This document shows positions 19,076 to 27,953 of a DNA stretch of 64,000 nt, piece after piece (position 1 is the stretch's first letter; the number at the start of each line of letters is the position of its first letter). Source of the DNA: Bradyrhizobium liaoningense (GTDB lineage Bacteria; Pseudomonadota; Alphaproteobacteria; Rhizobiales; Xanthobacteraceae); contig NZ_JAFCJS010000001.1 in the NCBI RefSeq assembly GCF_018130825.1, positions 1,426,001-1,490,000 of the forward strand, written 5' to 3'. The translations under genes and the position numbers were made by a program. The notes beneath the pieces were generated by a model that was not told the origin of the DNA, searched no databases, and saw only the letters and a program-made list of their open reading frames with translations.

Positions 19076-19289
19076 CTGTTACCATCCTCGCTTCGCGCGC
19101 GAGTATCGTTGATTTTCGAAAGAATATCAAACAACTCGGGTCGTTTCGGAACGGGCGACAGTGTCGGGGGCGAACAACCGAAGCCCGCACGGTGGCGATT
19201 ATCGCGCCCGAATCATGTCTTTGCTGCAATTCCACGCCAGGGGGACGACCGCATCCGCAGGCTGTCCCGACCGGCATTAAACGACGTAA

Positions 19290-19316
19290 TTTCGAAAATG
19301 TAAATATTAATCGAAA
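19290..19316. promoter_or_regulatory. Predicted GntR operator, copy 3 (TTTCG-N17-CGAAA)
   Basis: Both arms are perfect: TTTCG 19290-19294 and CGAAA 19312-19316. It lies 65 bp upstream of the first VOC dioxygenase gene and in the divergent region shared with the GntR gene, so it could control both directions. Confidence 0.72.
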
Positions 19317-19381
19317 ATATGTTGCCACCGTTCATGCGATGCGATATCAGGATTCAAATAGTCCAAGCTTGGGAGGTGGCC

Positions 19382-20284
19382 ATGACGCAAGTCGTGCATG
19401 CGGTCGGGCACGTGAAAATCAACACCACGGCCATGGAGGCTGTGGTGCGGGAAGCGACGGAAATCCTCGGTCTGCAGGTCACCTATGCCGACGATGGCCA
19501 GACCTGGCTGAGCTCGAACGGGCGGGCAGCGGAACTGGTGTTACTCCGAGCGCACGAGAATTCGACGCATACGATTGGATTGGAGGCGCTCACCACCGAG
19601 GCCGTTCGCGCGGCCGAGTCGCGGATTGAAGCGGCCGGCTGTCGCATCGTTTCCCGCGAGCCCAGCCTCAATTGCATGGCTGCCGGCGTCACCTTCGCCA
19701 CGCCGGAAGGGCTGCGTTTCGAGATACACACTCCCGCGCGTGACCAGCTCTACGGACGTCGCTATCCAACTCACGGCGTTGGTCCCAACCGCATGGATCA
19801 TCTCAATCTGACAACGCCGGATCCGTTGGCGACGCGCCGCCAGCTCGAAGCGATCTGTGGCCTGCGGCTGTCGGAACGCATGGTCGATGACAGTCTGGCC
19901 TGGATGTACGGCGGCAATCGGCAGCACCACATCGTCGGCATCGTTCGCGGCAAGGTGGGGCTGCATCACTACTCCTTCGAGTTCAAGGAGTTCGGCGACT
20001 ATCTGAAGCTCGGCGATCTGCTTGACCGGTTCGACCGGCAGATGCTGTGGGGGCCTGGTCGTCACCGGCCGGGCGACAATACCTATGCCTACTACACCGA
20101 TTCCAGCGGCGCGATGATCGAATGCTCGAGCTCAATGGCCCTGATCGCGGATGACGACAATTTTGAGCCAAATGTGATCACCAATCTCGAACGCCCCGGC
20201 AACGTGCGTTGCATGAATGTGTGGGGCACGCCTGCGCCGCTCGAATGGCGCCAGTTTCATTTTCCGTTCACGGCCCTCAATTGA
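19382..20284 (+). CDS. Extradiol ring-cleavage dioxygenase (VOC superfamily), first copy
   Basis: The 300-residue protein has two VOC modules. The Fe(II) 2-His-1-carboxylate set is present: His in RMDHLNLT (about residue 139), His in GLHHYSFEF (about 197) and Glu in AMIECSS (about 246). Such enzymes open catecholic rings next to the hydroxyls. The N-terminal module lacks ligands, as usual. ATG 19382 follows GGGAGGTGGCC. It starts a + strand run with hydrolase, oxidoreductase and monooxygenase that looks like a meta-cleavage pathway: hydroxylate, cleave, hydrolyse. Confidence 0.88.
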   Translation: MTQVVHAVGHVKINTTAMEAVVREATEILGLQVTYADDGQTWLSSNGRAAELVLLRAHENSTHTIGLEALTTEAVRAAESRIEAAGCRIVSREPSLNCMAAGVTFATPEGLRFEIHTPARDQLYGRRYPTHGVGPNRMDHLNLTTPDPLATRRQLEAICGLRLSERMVDDSLAWMYGGNRQHHIVGIVRGKVGLHHYSFEFKEFGDYLKLGDLLDRFDRQMLWGPGRHRPGDNTYAYYTDSSGAMIECSSSMALIADDDNFEPNVITNLERPGNVRCMNVWGTPAPLEWRQFHFPFTALN

Positions 20285-20350
20285 CGGACGCAGCAGTCCG
20301 GGTGTGCTCGCCACTGCGCGGGCCGCACGGCGGTACGAGAGATATGCCAT

Positions 20351-21232
20351 ATGCAAGAGAAGCTTACCTTCCGCTCTGACGGGCTTACCCTTTCCGCCGT
20401 CATACACGTGCCGGATGGACGAAAGCCGGGTCAGCAACTGCCGGCCTTCATCGTTTTGCACGGTTTTGTCGGTTCGAAAGACGAATCCCACGCTGAGATC
20501 CAGGCGCGGATGCTCGAGCAGATGGGATACGTCGCGCTTCGTTTCGATTTCCGCTGCTGTGGCGAAAGCGAGGGGGAGAGGGCGCAAGTGCGCTGCTTCG
20601 ATCAGGTGGCGGATGCCAAGAATGCGCTGACATTCCTGGCTGAGCGGGATGAGGTCGACCCCAAGCGGATCGGTGTGGTCGGTCACAGCTTCGGTGCTGC
20701 CGTCTCGGTCTATGCGGCCGGCGTGGATGACCGCTTTGCTTGCGTTATCTCATCCTGCGGCTGGGGCGATGGTGAGCGGAAATTTCGCGGCCAGCATCCG
20801 ACGCCCGACGCCTGGACGAAATTCACCTCGCTCCTCGAGCAGGGGCGCAAGCACCGGCAGGAAACCGGTGAGAGCATGTGGATCTCCCGCTTCGATGCCG
20901 TTCCGATCCCGGAGCATTTACGCAAGAACCTCTCGCCGAAGGCGATCATGGAAATTCCGGTCGAGACGGCATGGAGCATGTACAATTTTCGCGCGGACGA
21001 GGTCGTAGGCAATATCGCGCCCCGTCCGATCCTGTTCCTTCATACCGCCAATGACACGATCACGCCCACCGAGCAGTCGATCCGCATGTTTGAAAAGGCT
21101 GGTCAGCCGGCCGAGCTTGTTCTGATTACCGGCACATCGCATTTCCCGCTCGCGCCGGCGGATGCGCCGCGCACCAAGGCAATCATCAGGGGATGGCTCG
21201 ACAAGTTCTTTCCCTCGCCGCTTGGAGAGTAA
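20351..21232 (+). CDS. Alpha/beta hydrolase
   Basis: The 293-residue serine hydrolase has the nucleophile elbow GHSFGA, an acid Asp in HTANDTITP and His in TGTSHFPL, giving a complete triad. The oxyanion region is HGFVGS. It resembles dienelactone-hydrolase/BAAT-like esterases. Placed right after the ring-cleavage dioxygenase, it may hydrolyse the ring-opened product, as MhpC-type enzymes do; this is inference from order only. It is followed at 2 bp by the Ldh-family gene. Confidence 0.88.
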   Translation: MQEKLTFRSDGLTLSAVIHVPDGRKPGQQLPAFIVLHGFVGSKDESHAEIQARMLEQMGYVALRFDFRCCGESEGERAQVRCFDQVADAKNALTFLAERDEVDPKRIGVVGHSFGAAVSVYAAGVDDRFACVISSCGWGDGERKFRGQHPTPDAWTKFTSLLEQGRKHRQETGESMWISRFDAVPIPEHLRKNLSPKAIMEIPVETAWSMYNFRADEVVGNIAPRPILFLHTANDTITPTEQSIRMFEKAGQPAELVLITGTSHFPLAPADAPRTKAIIRGWLDKFFPSPLGE

Positions 21233-21234
21233 GC

Positions 21235-22284
21235 GTGGGGATGGCGTCGGACACGGTCGCAATTGCTCCTGACATTCTCCAGGACTTCGCGGCCGCGCTG
21301 CTTCTGGCGGGCGGATTTACGTCCGATCAGTCGGAGCAGACCGCAGCGATGCTGGTTTGGGCCAATTTGCGCGGCGCCGACTCGCACGGCGTCTTGCGGA
21401 TTCCGCGTTACGTCGAGATGGTCGAACTTGGCCTGATCAATCCCGCAGCTCAGCCGCGCCGTGTCGGAGGCAAGGGTGCCGTGGCACTGATCGACGCGCA
21501 ACGCGCCCCTGGCGCTGTCGGCATGAACATCGCGGCGCGCACGGCCAGTGACCTCGCCGACAGCCATGGCATCGGCTGGTGTGCCGTTCGCTCCATCAGC
21601 CACGCTGGTGCGATTGGGTATTATGCGCACCAAGTGGCCCGTGCGCGGAAAATCGCAATTGTGATGACCGCTTCGAAGCCTCTGATGATTTATCATGGAT
21701 CCAGAGCAGAGGGCGTCTCGACAAATCCAATTTCCATAGCCGCGCCGGGCAGCAATCCAGACCGCCCGCTTCTGCTCGATATGTCGACGGCGGCGGTGGC
21801 GCTGGGCAAGATCATGGCTGCAAGGGATGCCGATCAGTCAATTCCCGCGGGATGGGCCGTCGATGCGAACGGACAGGAGACGATCGACCCGCACAAGGCC
21901 AAGGCGGTGCTGCCGATGGCCGGTCCCAAGGGGGCGGGCCTCTCGCTCATGATCGAAGTGCTCACCAGCGTCCTGGCGACAAATCCTCTCATCGCCGTGG
22001 CTCTGACCGCGGGCGGCGATCCTGGCGTCAACGGTGTCGTGGTCGCGCTCGATCCGACCGCCTTCGGCGAGGGGTTTACGCCTGAAATCGATCGACTATG
22101 CGCTGCAATCAAGAGTCTGCCGCCGGCGGATGGGTTGGGCGACGTCTACCTGCCGGGCGAACGCGGCTTCGAGGAGATGGAGCGGCGATCGCGGTCGGGG
22201 ATACCGCTCGTACGGGGGACCCTATCGCGACTGGTGACGCTTGCCGCGAAACTGCAGGTACCGGTGCCCGAGGGCCTCGCCTGA
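21235..22284 (+). CDS. Ldh-family (malate/L-lactate/ureidoglycolate-type) NAD(P)H oxidoreductase
   Basis: The family is recognised by NLRGADSHGVLRIPRYVEM near residue 40 (catalytic His), GIGWCAVRSISHAGAIGYY and the late MAGPKGAGLSLMIEVL. These enzymes are not Rossmann dehydrogenases; they reduce 2-oxo acids or imines and bind NAD(P)H in an unusual extended way. The start is set at GTG 21235, seven bases after GGAG; ATG 21241 is an alternative. In this operon it may reduce a 2-keto acid produced from the cleaved ring. Confidence 0.87.
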   Translation: MGMASDTVAIAPDILQDFAAALLLAGGFTSDQSEQTAAMLVWANLRGADSHGVLRIPRYVEMVELGLINPAAQPRRVGGKGAVALIDAQRAPGAVGMNIAARTASDLADSHGIGWCAVRSISHAGAIGYYAHQVARARKIAIVMTASKPLMIYHGSRAEGVSTNPISIAAPGSNPDRPLLLDMSTAAVALGKIMAARDADQSIPAGWAVDANGQETIDPHKAKAVLPMAGPKGAGLSLMIEVLTSVLATNPLIAVALTAGGDPGVNGVVVALDPTAFGEGFTPEIDRLCAAIKSLPPADGLGDVYLPGERGFEEMERRSRSGIPLVRGTLSRLVTLAAKLQVPVPEGLA

Positions 22285-22351
22285 TCGTGGGTGATTTGCG
22301 AAGCCAGGACGCCGTTTGACGAACCAGCTCAGGCTCAAGGTGGAGACCGCA

Positions 22352-23989
22352 ATGTTCGGAATTGTTGATGTCGCAATTGTCGGCCTGGGACCGGTCGGTG
22401 CCATTCTCTCAGGGCTGCTCGGGCGATACGGCATCAACACGATCGTCTTCGACAAGGCCGACGATATCTTTCCGTTGCCGCGCGCGGTCTCGTTCGACCA
22501 CGAGATCATGCGGATCCTTCAAAATCTTGGCCTTGCCGAGACACTGCATCCTTATGTTGTGCCATATCCACCGACCGAATATCGCGGCGTCGGCGGCAAG
22601 CTGATTGCGCGTTACGAAGCCTTGCCCCCGCCGTATCCGCAAGGCTGGCAGCCAGGCTTCATGTTCAAGCAACCGCCGTTCGAACGGGCGATCCGGCAGT
22701 CATTGCTGGAGCTTCCAACGCTCGAGCTCCGTCTTGGCACTGTGCTGGAGCGCCTCGAGCAGCATCAGGACCATGTCGAGCTGATCGTTCGAAACGGCTC
22801 AGGTCTCGAGGAGACTCTGCGCGCCCGCTATGTCGTTGGCTGCGACGGCGGAACCAGCCTCGTCCGCAAGCTCTTGGGCATTGGCCTGGAGTCGCTCGAT
22901 TTCGACGAGCCCTGGCTTGTCGTCGATGTTCTCGTCGACGAGAGCAAGCTGGACAGTTTGCCGCAAACCATCGTGCAATATTGCGATCCCGACCGCCCGA
23001 CATCGTATGTGGTGGGATCCGGCAATCATCGCCGTTGGGAATTCATGCTCCTTCCCGGCGAGACCGCCGAAGAAATGAACCAGGAGAGCGCAATCTGGCG
23101 CCTTCTCGGCCGCTGGTTGACGCCCAAGGACGGCGAACTCTGGCGCGCCACAACTTACGTCTTTCACGCGCTGGTTGCCGATCAATGGCGCAAGGAGCGG
23201 GTGTTGCTGGCCGGCGACGCCGCGCATATGACCCCGCCCTTCATGGCGCAGGGCATGTGTCAGGGAATTCGTGACGCTGCCAATCTCGCCTGGAAGCTTA
23301 CGCTGGTGATCAGGGGGCGGTGCGATGCGGCCTTGCTTGACACCTATCAGCAGGAGCGCCGAGCGCACGTCCGTGCCACGACGGAAACAGCCAAGGGGCT
23401 CGGCCGCATCATATGTGAGCTCGATCCGGCGAAGGCGGCGGAAAGGGATGCGCGACTGCTCAGCGAGAGGGGAGATCCCCCCGCCGTGCAATATCGCCAA
23501 AGCTTGATCCCAGGTCTCGTCGAGGGCGCACTCAGCACCGCGCAGGGGGCGCCGGTCGGCCTGCGGTTTCCCCAACCTCGCATCGCCTCCGCTTCTGGAG
23601 TGTGTCTTCTCGATGATCTGGTTGGCGCCTCGTTCCGTCTGGTCCTCTCGTCAGACACCGGCATCGATACAGTCCCCAACGCCCTACGCGACAAACTCGA
23701 CGAGCTTGACGGGGCGGTGATCTCGCTGGTCGATGTTCCGTGCTCACTGCCTGCGGGCCCTCGGGACTGGTCGATCGCGGAGGTCGACGGATTGCTGAGT
23801 GCCTGGCTCCGCGATAGTGGCCTAATCGCCGTCTTGGTGCGTCCCGACCACTACGTCTTCGCTGTTGCGAAGACAGTGGCGGATTTCGACGCGATGAGCG
23901 GGATGCTGGATCATCATCTCCGTTTGATCGAGCAGCCCAGCTTACCGGGCGCCTCCTGTAGCGAGGCCGCGTCGCAGCGGGCCATGTAA
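22352..23989 (+). CDS. FAD-dependent aromatic hydroxylase, MhpA-like
   Basis: The 545-residue group A flavoprotein monooxygenase has the dinucleotide motif VAIVGLGPVGAILSGLLGRYG at the N-terminus, the DG motif VVGCDGGTSLVRKLLG and the GD motif RVLLAGDAAHMTPPFMAQG. The overall form and the QGMCQGIRDAANLAWKL helix match 3-(3-hydroxyphenyl)propionate hydroxylase and related phenol hydroxylases. It would add an ortho hydroxyl to a phenolic acid to give the catechol for the dioxygenase. ATG 22352 is preceded by GGAGACCGCA; the frame is open upstream to 22316. Confidence 0.9.
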   Translation: MFGIVDVAIVGLGPVGAILSGLLGRYGINTIVFDKADDIFPLPRAVSFDHEIMRILQNLGLAETLHPYVVPYPPTEYRGVGGKLIARYEALPPPYPQGWQPGFMFKQPPFERAIRQSLLELPTLELRLGTVLERLEQHQDHVELIVRNGSGLEETLRARYVVGCDGGTSLVRKLLGIGLESLDFDEPWLVVDVLVDESKLDSLPQTIVQYCDPDRPTSYVVGSGNHRRWEFMLLPGETAEEMNQESAIWRLLGRWLTPKDGELWRATTYVFHALVADQWRKERVLLAGDAAHMTPPFMAQGMCQGIRDAANLAWKLTLVIRGRCDAALLDTYQQERRAHVRATTETAKGLGRIICELDPAKAAERDARLLSERGDPPAVQYRQSLIPGLVEGALSTAQGAPVGLRFPQPRIASASGVCLLDDLVGASFRLVLSSDTGIDTVPNALRDKLDELDGAVISLVDVPCSLPAGPRDWSIAEVDGLLSAWLRDSGLIAVLVRPDHYVFAVAKTVADFDAMSGMLDHHLRLIEQPSLPGASCSEAASQRAM

Positions 23990-24004
23990 TCCGCGCTTGC
24001 TAGA

Positions 24005-24031
24005 TTTCGAAAATATAATAAAATTACGAAA
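24005..24031. promoter_or_regulatory. Predicted GntR operator, copy 4 (TTTCG-N17-CGAAA)
   Basis: Perfect arms lie at 24005-24009 and 24027-24031, 139 bp upstream of the second substrate-binding-protein gene. It places importer 2 in the same predicted regulon. Confidence 0.72.
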
Positions 24032-24170
24032 TATAAGTTGGGCCTTACCAACCTGGTGCGGACTCTGCTGCTGCTTTCGAGCAGCGGCGGCCAGCCGATC
24101 CAACAAAGCAAGTTCGAAAGCTTGGCCTCAGCCCGGTTTGGATGAGGAGCAACATGGGAGGAATGCTGCA

Positions 24171-25478
24171 ATGAGTACGCCGAAGAGCCAGTCGCGCCGA
24201 AATTTCCTCAAGAGCACCGTCACATTGGTCGGAGCGAGTGCTGTGGCGGGAACAGCTCCAGCCCTCTGGACGACGGCGGCAGCGGCCCAGACGCTTCGCA
24301 TCGGCTTCATCAGTCCATTGACAGGCGCGCTCGCCGGCTTTGGCGAATGCAATCCGCATCTGATCAAGCTTGCGCAGGATGCGCTGAAAGCTGGCATCAG
24401 GCTCGGCGATCAGACTTACGCAATCGAGATCTTGATGAAGGACACCCAGTCGGATCCAAATCGCGCCGCCGAGCTGGCGCGCCAGTTGATTACGTCCGAC
24501 AAGGTTGACCTGATGCTGTCGTGCTCCGCGCCGGAGACCGTCAACCCCGTTGCCGACGCATGCGAGGCCGCTGGCGTCCCCAGCGTCTCAACCACCGTTC
24601 CCTGGGAAGCGTTCTATTTCGGGCGTGGCGCGAAGCCGGGCGCGCCGTCGCCGTTCAAATGGACGTACCATTTCGCGTTCGGAACCGCGCAATTTGCACA
24701 GTGTTACATCTCGAAGTGGAATGGCGCCGTCAAGACCAACGGCAAGGTCGGTGTGCTCTATCCGAATGATGCGGACGGCAATGCGGTCCGGGCCAATCTC
24801 TTGCCCGCGCTGGTGAAGGCGGGCTTCATCGTGATCGACCCTGGGGCATATGAGGACGGTACTACTGACTATTCCGCCCAAATCGCCCGTTTCAAGCAGG
24901 AGAATGTCGAGATCATCAACACCTTCCCACTGCCGCCCGATTTTGCCGTGTTCTGGCGTCAGGCCGCACAACAAGGTCTCACCAAGAAGATCAAGATCAT
25001 CGAGACCGGCAAGACCGGGTTGTTTGCTTCGCAAATTCAGGCAATGGGCGCACTCGGTCTCAACATGACGGCAGGCGCTCCCTGGCACCCGGCCTTTCCT
25101 TACTCCTCACCGCTGACCGGACTATCATCGAAGCAACTTGCCGATGGCTACGAAAGCGCCAGCGGGCGACAATGGACGCTTCAGATTGGGCAGACCATGG
25201 CGTTGATCGATGTCGGTGTCGCAGCCTTGAAGGCGGCCGGCAATCCAGCGTCCAAGGAAGAGGTGGCCAAGGCCATCAGCAAGCTGCGGCTGACGACAAC
25301 CATGGGCGAGCTCGATTGGACCAAGGGGCCGGTGCCGAATTGCGTCTCGACTCCGATCATCGGCATCCAGTGGAGCAAGCCGAAGCAATCCAAATTTTCA
25401 GTCGACGCTCATGTGGTGGACAACGCCTGCGATCGGAACGTGCCAATCGGGGCACCGTTAGTCTCCTACAGCTCCTGA
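24171..25478 (+). CDS. Branched-chain-type ABC substrate-binding protein with Tat signal (system 2)
   Basis: The 435-residue binding protein starts with a twin-arginine signal (SRRNFLKS, about residues 8-15, cleavage near AAAAQ at about 41), so it is exported folded. The mature start TLRIGFISPLTGALAGFG is typical of type I LivJ-like proteins. GGGAGGA precedes ATG 24171; an in-frame ATG at 24162 lies too close to that site. It leads the importer 2 genes. The Tat route is less common for this family and might reflect cofactor or tight-ligand requirements, which is inference. Confidence 0.9.
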   Translation: MSTPKSQSRRNFLKSTVTLVGASAVAGTAPALWTTAAAAQTLRIGFISPLTGALAGFGECNPHLIKLAQDALKAGIRLGDQTYAIEILMKDTQSDPNRAAELARQLITSDKVDLMLSCSAPETVNPVADACEAAGVPSVSTTVPWEAFYFGRGAKPGAPSPFKWTYHFAFGTAQFAQCYISKWNGAVKTNGKVGVLYPNDADGNAVRANLLPALVKAGFIVIDPGAYEDGTTDYSAQIARFKQENVEIINTFPLPPDFAVFWRQAAQQGLTKKIKIIETGKTGLFASQIQAMGALGLNMTAGAPWHPAFPYSSPLTGLSSKQLADGYESASGRQWTLQIGQTMALIDVGVAALKAAGNPASKEEVAKAISKLRLTTTMGELDWTKGPVPNCVSTPIIGIQWSKPKQSKFSVDAHVVDNACDRNVPIGAPLVSYSS

Positions 25479-25531
25479 GCGGTGGAGTACGAGGACGGGC
25501 CCGTGTCGCAACGAAAATTGCCGACAATCCG

Positions 25532-26332
25532 ATGATGGCAATCGTGGGTGAGATCGGATCGACAAGGCAGGCAGAAGTCTTGCCGCCATTCGCAGGGCTT
25601 CCGTCGGGACCATTCATTGTCTCGGCCGCCAAGATCGTCAAGCGCTTCGGCGCGTTGACAGTCGTCGATCACGTCGACCTTTCACTCCGGGCGGGCCAAG
25701 CAGTCGGTATCGTCGGCCCCAATGGCGCTGGAAAGACGACCTTGCTCGGTGTGCTTGCCGGAGCACTCGCAGCAAGCGCCGGCAAGCTGACGTTTCTGGA
25801 TGTCGACGTGACGGATATGCCGGCCGCCGATCGTTGCCGGCTTGGCATCATTCGAACGCACCAGGTTCCGCGTCCATTTGCCGGAATGACGGTGTTCGAG
25901 AACGTTCTGGTCGCCACCACCAATGGAGGACGCCTCACGGGCTCAGCCGCCTATCAGTGCTGCGTCGATTCCTTGGATCTATGCGGCATGCTGCGTGTGG
26001 CCAATCGCCGGGCCGAGACTCTAGGCCTTCTTGACCGAAAGCGGCTGGAATTAGCGCGCGCACTGGCAACCAATCCTTCTGTCCTGCTGCTGGACGAAAT
26101 CGGCGGCGGTCTGACTGACGCGGAGGCCGCGGAACTTGTTGCCGCGATACGCTTGCTGGTGAAAAAGGGTATCACGATCGTTTGGATCGAGCATATGGTC
26201 CACATTCTGCTGCAGGTTGCCGAACGGCTTATCTGCATGGACGCCGGCCAGGTCATTGCCGACGGCGCACCAAGGGAGGTGCTGAGCAACCCCGCCGTCG
26301 TCAAGGCCTATCTTGGTGGGAGTGCAACATGA
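25532..26332 (+). CDS. LivG-type ABC ATPase (system 2)
   Basis: The 266-residue ATPase has Walker A GPNGAGKTT, Q-loop region RTHQVPRPFAGMTVFENV, Walker B VLLLDEIGGGL and a switch His in WIEHMVH. The usual LSGGQ signature is replaced by LGLLDRKRLELARAL, a divergence seen to varying degrees in the LivG branch. The N-terminus carries about 30 extra residues before the first strand. The frame is open upstream within the previous gene; ATG 25532 gives a sensible protein. It overlaps the LivF gene by 4 bp. Confidence 0.87.
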   Translation: MMAIVGEIGSTRQAEVLPPFAGLPSGPFIVSAAKIVKRFGALTVVDHVDLSLRAGQAVGIVGPNGAGKTTLLGVLAGALAASAGKLTFLDVDVTDMPAADRCRLGIIRTHQVPRPFAGMTVFENVLVATTNGGRLTGSAAYQCCVDSLDLCGMLRVANRRAETLGLLDRKRLELARALATNPSVLLLDEIGGGLTDAEAAELVAAIRLLVKKGITIVWIEHMVHILLQVAERLICMDAGQVIADGAPREVLSNPAVVKAYLGGSAT

Positions 26333-27051
26333 GCCTTTTGTCGGTGCAGGCGCTCAGTGTCTGGCACGGCTTGCTCCAGGCCGTGCGCGGCGTCTCTCTC
26401 GCCATCAATCAGGGTGAGGTGATCGCTCTCGTCGGAGCAAACGGCGCCGGCAAGACAACGCTGCTGCGGGCGATCGCAGGCGCCCATATTCCGGCAAAGG
26501 GGACAATTGTCTTCAAAGGGCGCGATGTCACGCTGCTGCCCGCACATGAGCGAGCCGGCATCGGGATCGCACTCGTGCCGGAGGGCCGTCGCCTGTTCGG
26601 GCAAATGACGGTGGAGGAGAATCTGTTGCTGGCGCGCTCTGCGCGCCGCCAAGGCCTCTGGACCATCGAAACGGTGATGCAGGCTTTTCCTCAGCTCGTC
26701 CCGCGACGTCGCGCAAAGGCAGGCAATCTCTCCGGTGGAGAGCAACAGGCAGTTGCGATCGGTCGTGCGTTAATGACCAACCCGGATCTGTTGCTGCTGG
26801 ACGAGGTGTCGCTCGGGCTCTCACCACTTGCCGTGGACCGCGTCTATGATGCGCTCCGCGACCTGATCAGGCTAGGCGCGACCGTGGTGCTGGTCGAGCA
26901 GGATTTGACCCGGGCCATGGCGGTGGCCGGTCGTGTGCTCTGCATGCTGGAGGGCCGTGTTGTTCTCGAAGGCAGCACCAGAGACCTGACGCGCGAGACG
27001 ATCACGGACGCATATTTCGGTCTACAGAGGGCCGGCGGGACTGCTGCATGA
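26329..27051 (+). CDS. LivF-type ABC ATPase (system 2)
   Basis: The 240-residue ATPase has Walker A GANGAGKTT, a canonical LSGGEQQAVAIGRAL signature and Walker B LLLLDEVSLGLSP. It pairs with the divergent LivG subunit just upstream. ATGA overlaps occur at both ends (with the LivG gene and with the LivH gene at 27048), so the operon is tightly coupled. Confidence 0.93.
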   Translation: MSLLSVQALSVWHGLLQAVRGVSLAINQGEVIALVGANGAGKTTLLRAIAGAHIPAKGTIVFKGRDVTLLPAHERAGIGIALVPEGRRLFGQMTVEENLLLARSARRQGLWTIETVMQAFPQLVPRRRAKAGNLSGGEQQAVAIGRALMTNPDLLLLDEVSLGLSPLAVDRVYDALRDLIRLGATVVLVEQDLTRAMAVAGRVLCMLEGRVVLEGSTRDLTRETITDAYFGLQRAGGTAA

Positions 27052-27953
27052 TGGTCTTTCTGAATCAGTTGCTCCAGGGTGCGCTTCTCGGAGGCTATTA
27101 TGCGCTCATTGCCTGCGGTCTGTCCTTCATGCTCGGCGTGATGGGAATCATCAACCTTGCCCATGGCAGCCTCGTCGTCGTTGCGGCCTTCGCACTCCTG
27201 ACGCTGACCGAGCGGTTCGAGATTTCGCCGTTTCTCTCACTTCTTGCCGTTCTTCCTCTCATGGCGGCGATCGGATTCGTTCTTCAGCGTGTCGTCCTGG
27301 AACGAAGCGGCCGGGCGGGATTGCTGGTACCGGTGCTTGCCACCTTTGGCCTGGCAATCGCCGTCGACAATCTGCTCTTTGAGAAATTCGGCGCCGACAC
27401 GCGCTCGCTCGCCCCCTTCATCGATTCCTTGTCCTACGAGTCATGGTCATTGACTGACGACATCAGCGTCGGTCAGCTGGCGGTCCTCATCTTCCTCACG
27501 GCCGTTGGGGTTCTCGGCGGACTGCAATTGCTGCTATCCCACACCCAGCTTGGCCGAGCCATTCGAGCAACGGCGGTGGATCCCGATACAGCCGGCCTTG
27601 TCGGTATTGACGCGCGCCTCACCAAGGCGCTCGCCGCGGCGATCGCGCTAATGACTGTGGGGCTCGCCGGCGCTGCTTTGGCCATGCGGGCAACGTTCGA
27701 TCCGTACGCCGGCGCGCCCCAACTCATCTTTGCGTTTGAGGCTGTAGTCATTGGTGGGGCCGGGTCGTTGTGGGGGACCTTGATCGGCGGAATCGTTCTC
27801 GGGGTATCTCAGACGCTCGGTGCCCAGATCAATCCGCAAGGCTTCCTGATCGCGGGACATAGTGTGTTCCTGATGGTCCTGTTGGCACGAATGGCCAATC
27901 TGTGGCCGATCGGGCCAGACGTGCTTCGTCGGCTGATGGGGCGCCCCACATGA
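27048..27953 (+). CDS. LivH-type ABC permease (system 2)
   Basis: The 301-residue integral membrane protein opens with LLQGALLGGYYALIACGLSFMLGVMGIINLAHG, spread over the first 40 residues and diagnostic for LivH. A conserved loop, GRAIRATAVDPDTAGLVGID, lies mid-protein. Length and about eight membrane segments fit the family. The start overlaps the LivF stop and its own stop overlaps the LivM start. Confidence 0.93.
   Translation: MMVFLNQLLQGALLGGYYALIACGLSFMLGVMGIINLAHGSLVVVAAFALLTLTERFEISPFLSLLAVLPLMAAIGFVLQRVVLERSGRAGLLVPVLATFGLAIAVDNLLFEKFGADTRSLAPFIDSLSYESWSLTDDISVGQLAVLIFLTAVGVLGGLQLLLSHTQLGRAIRATAVDPDTAGLVGIDARLTKALAAAIALMTVGLAGAALAMRATFDPYAGAPQLIFAFEAVVIGGAGSLWGTLIGGIVLGVSQTLGAQINPQGFLIAGHSVFLMVLLARMANLWPIGPDVLRRLMGRPT

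Noticed and set aside
25532..26332. LivG of importer 2 as an inactive ATPase because LSGGQ is missing
   Set aside because: Divergent signatures are frequent in the LivG branch, and Walker A, Walker B and the switch His are all intact.
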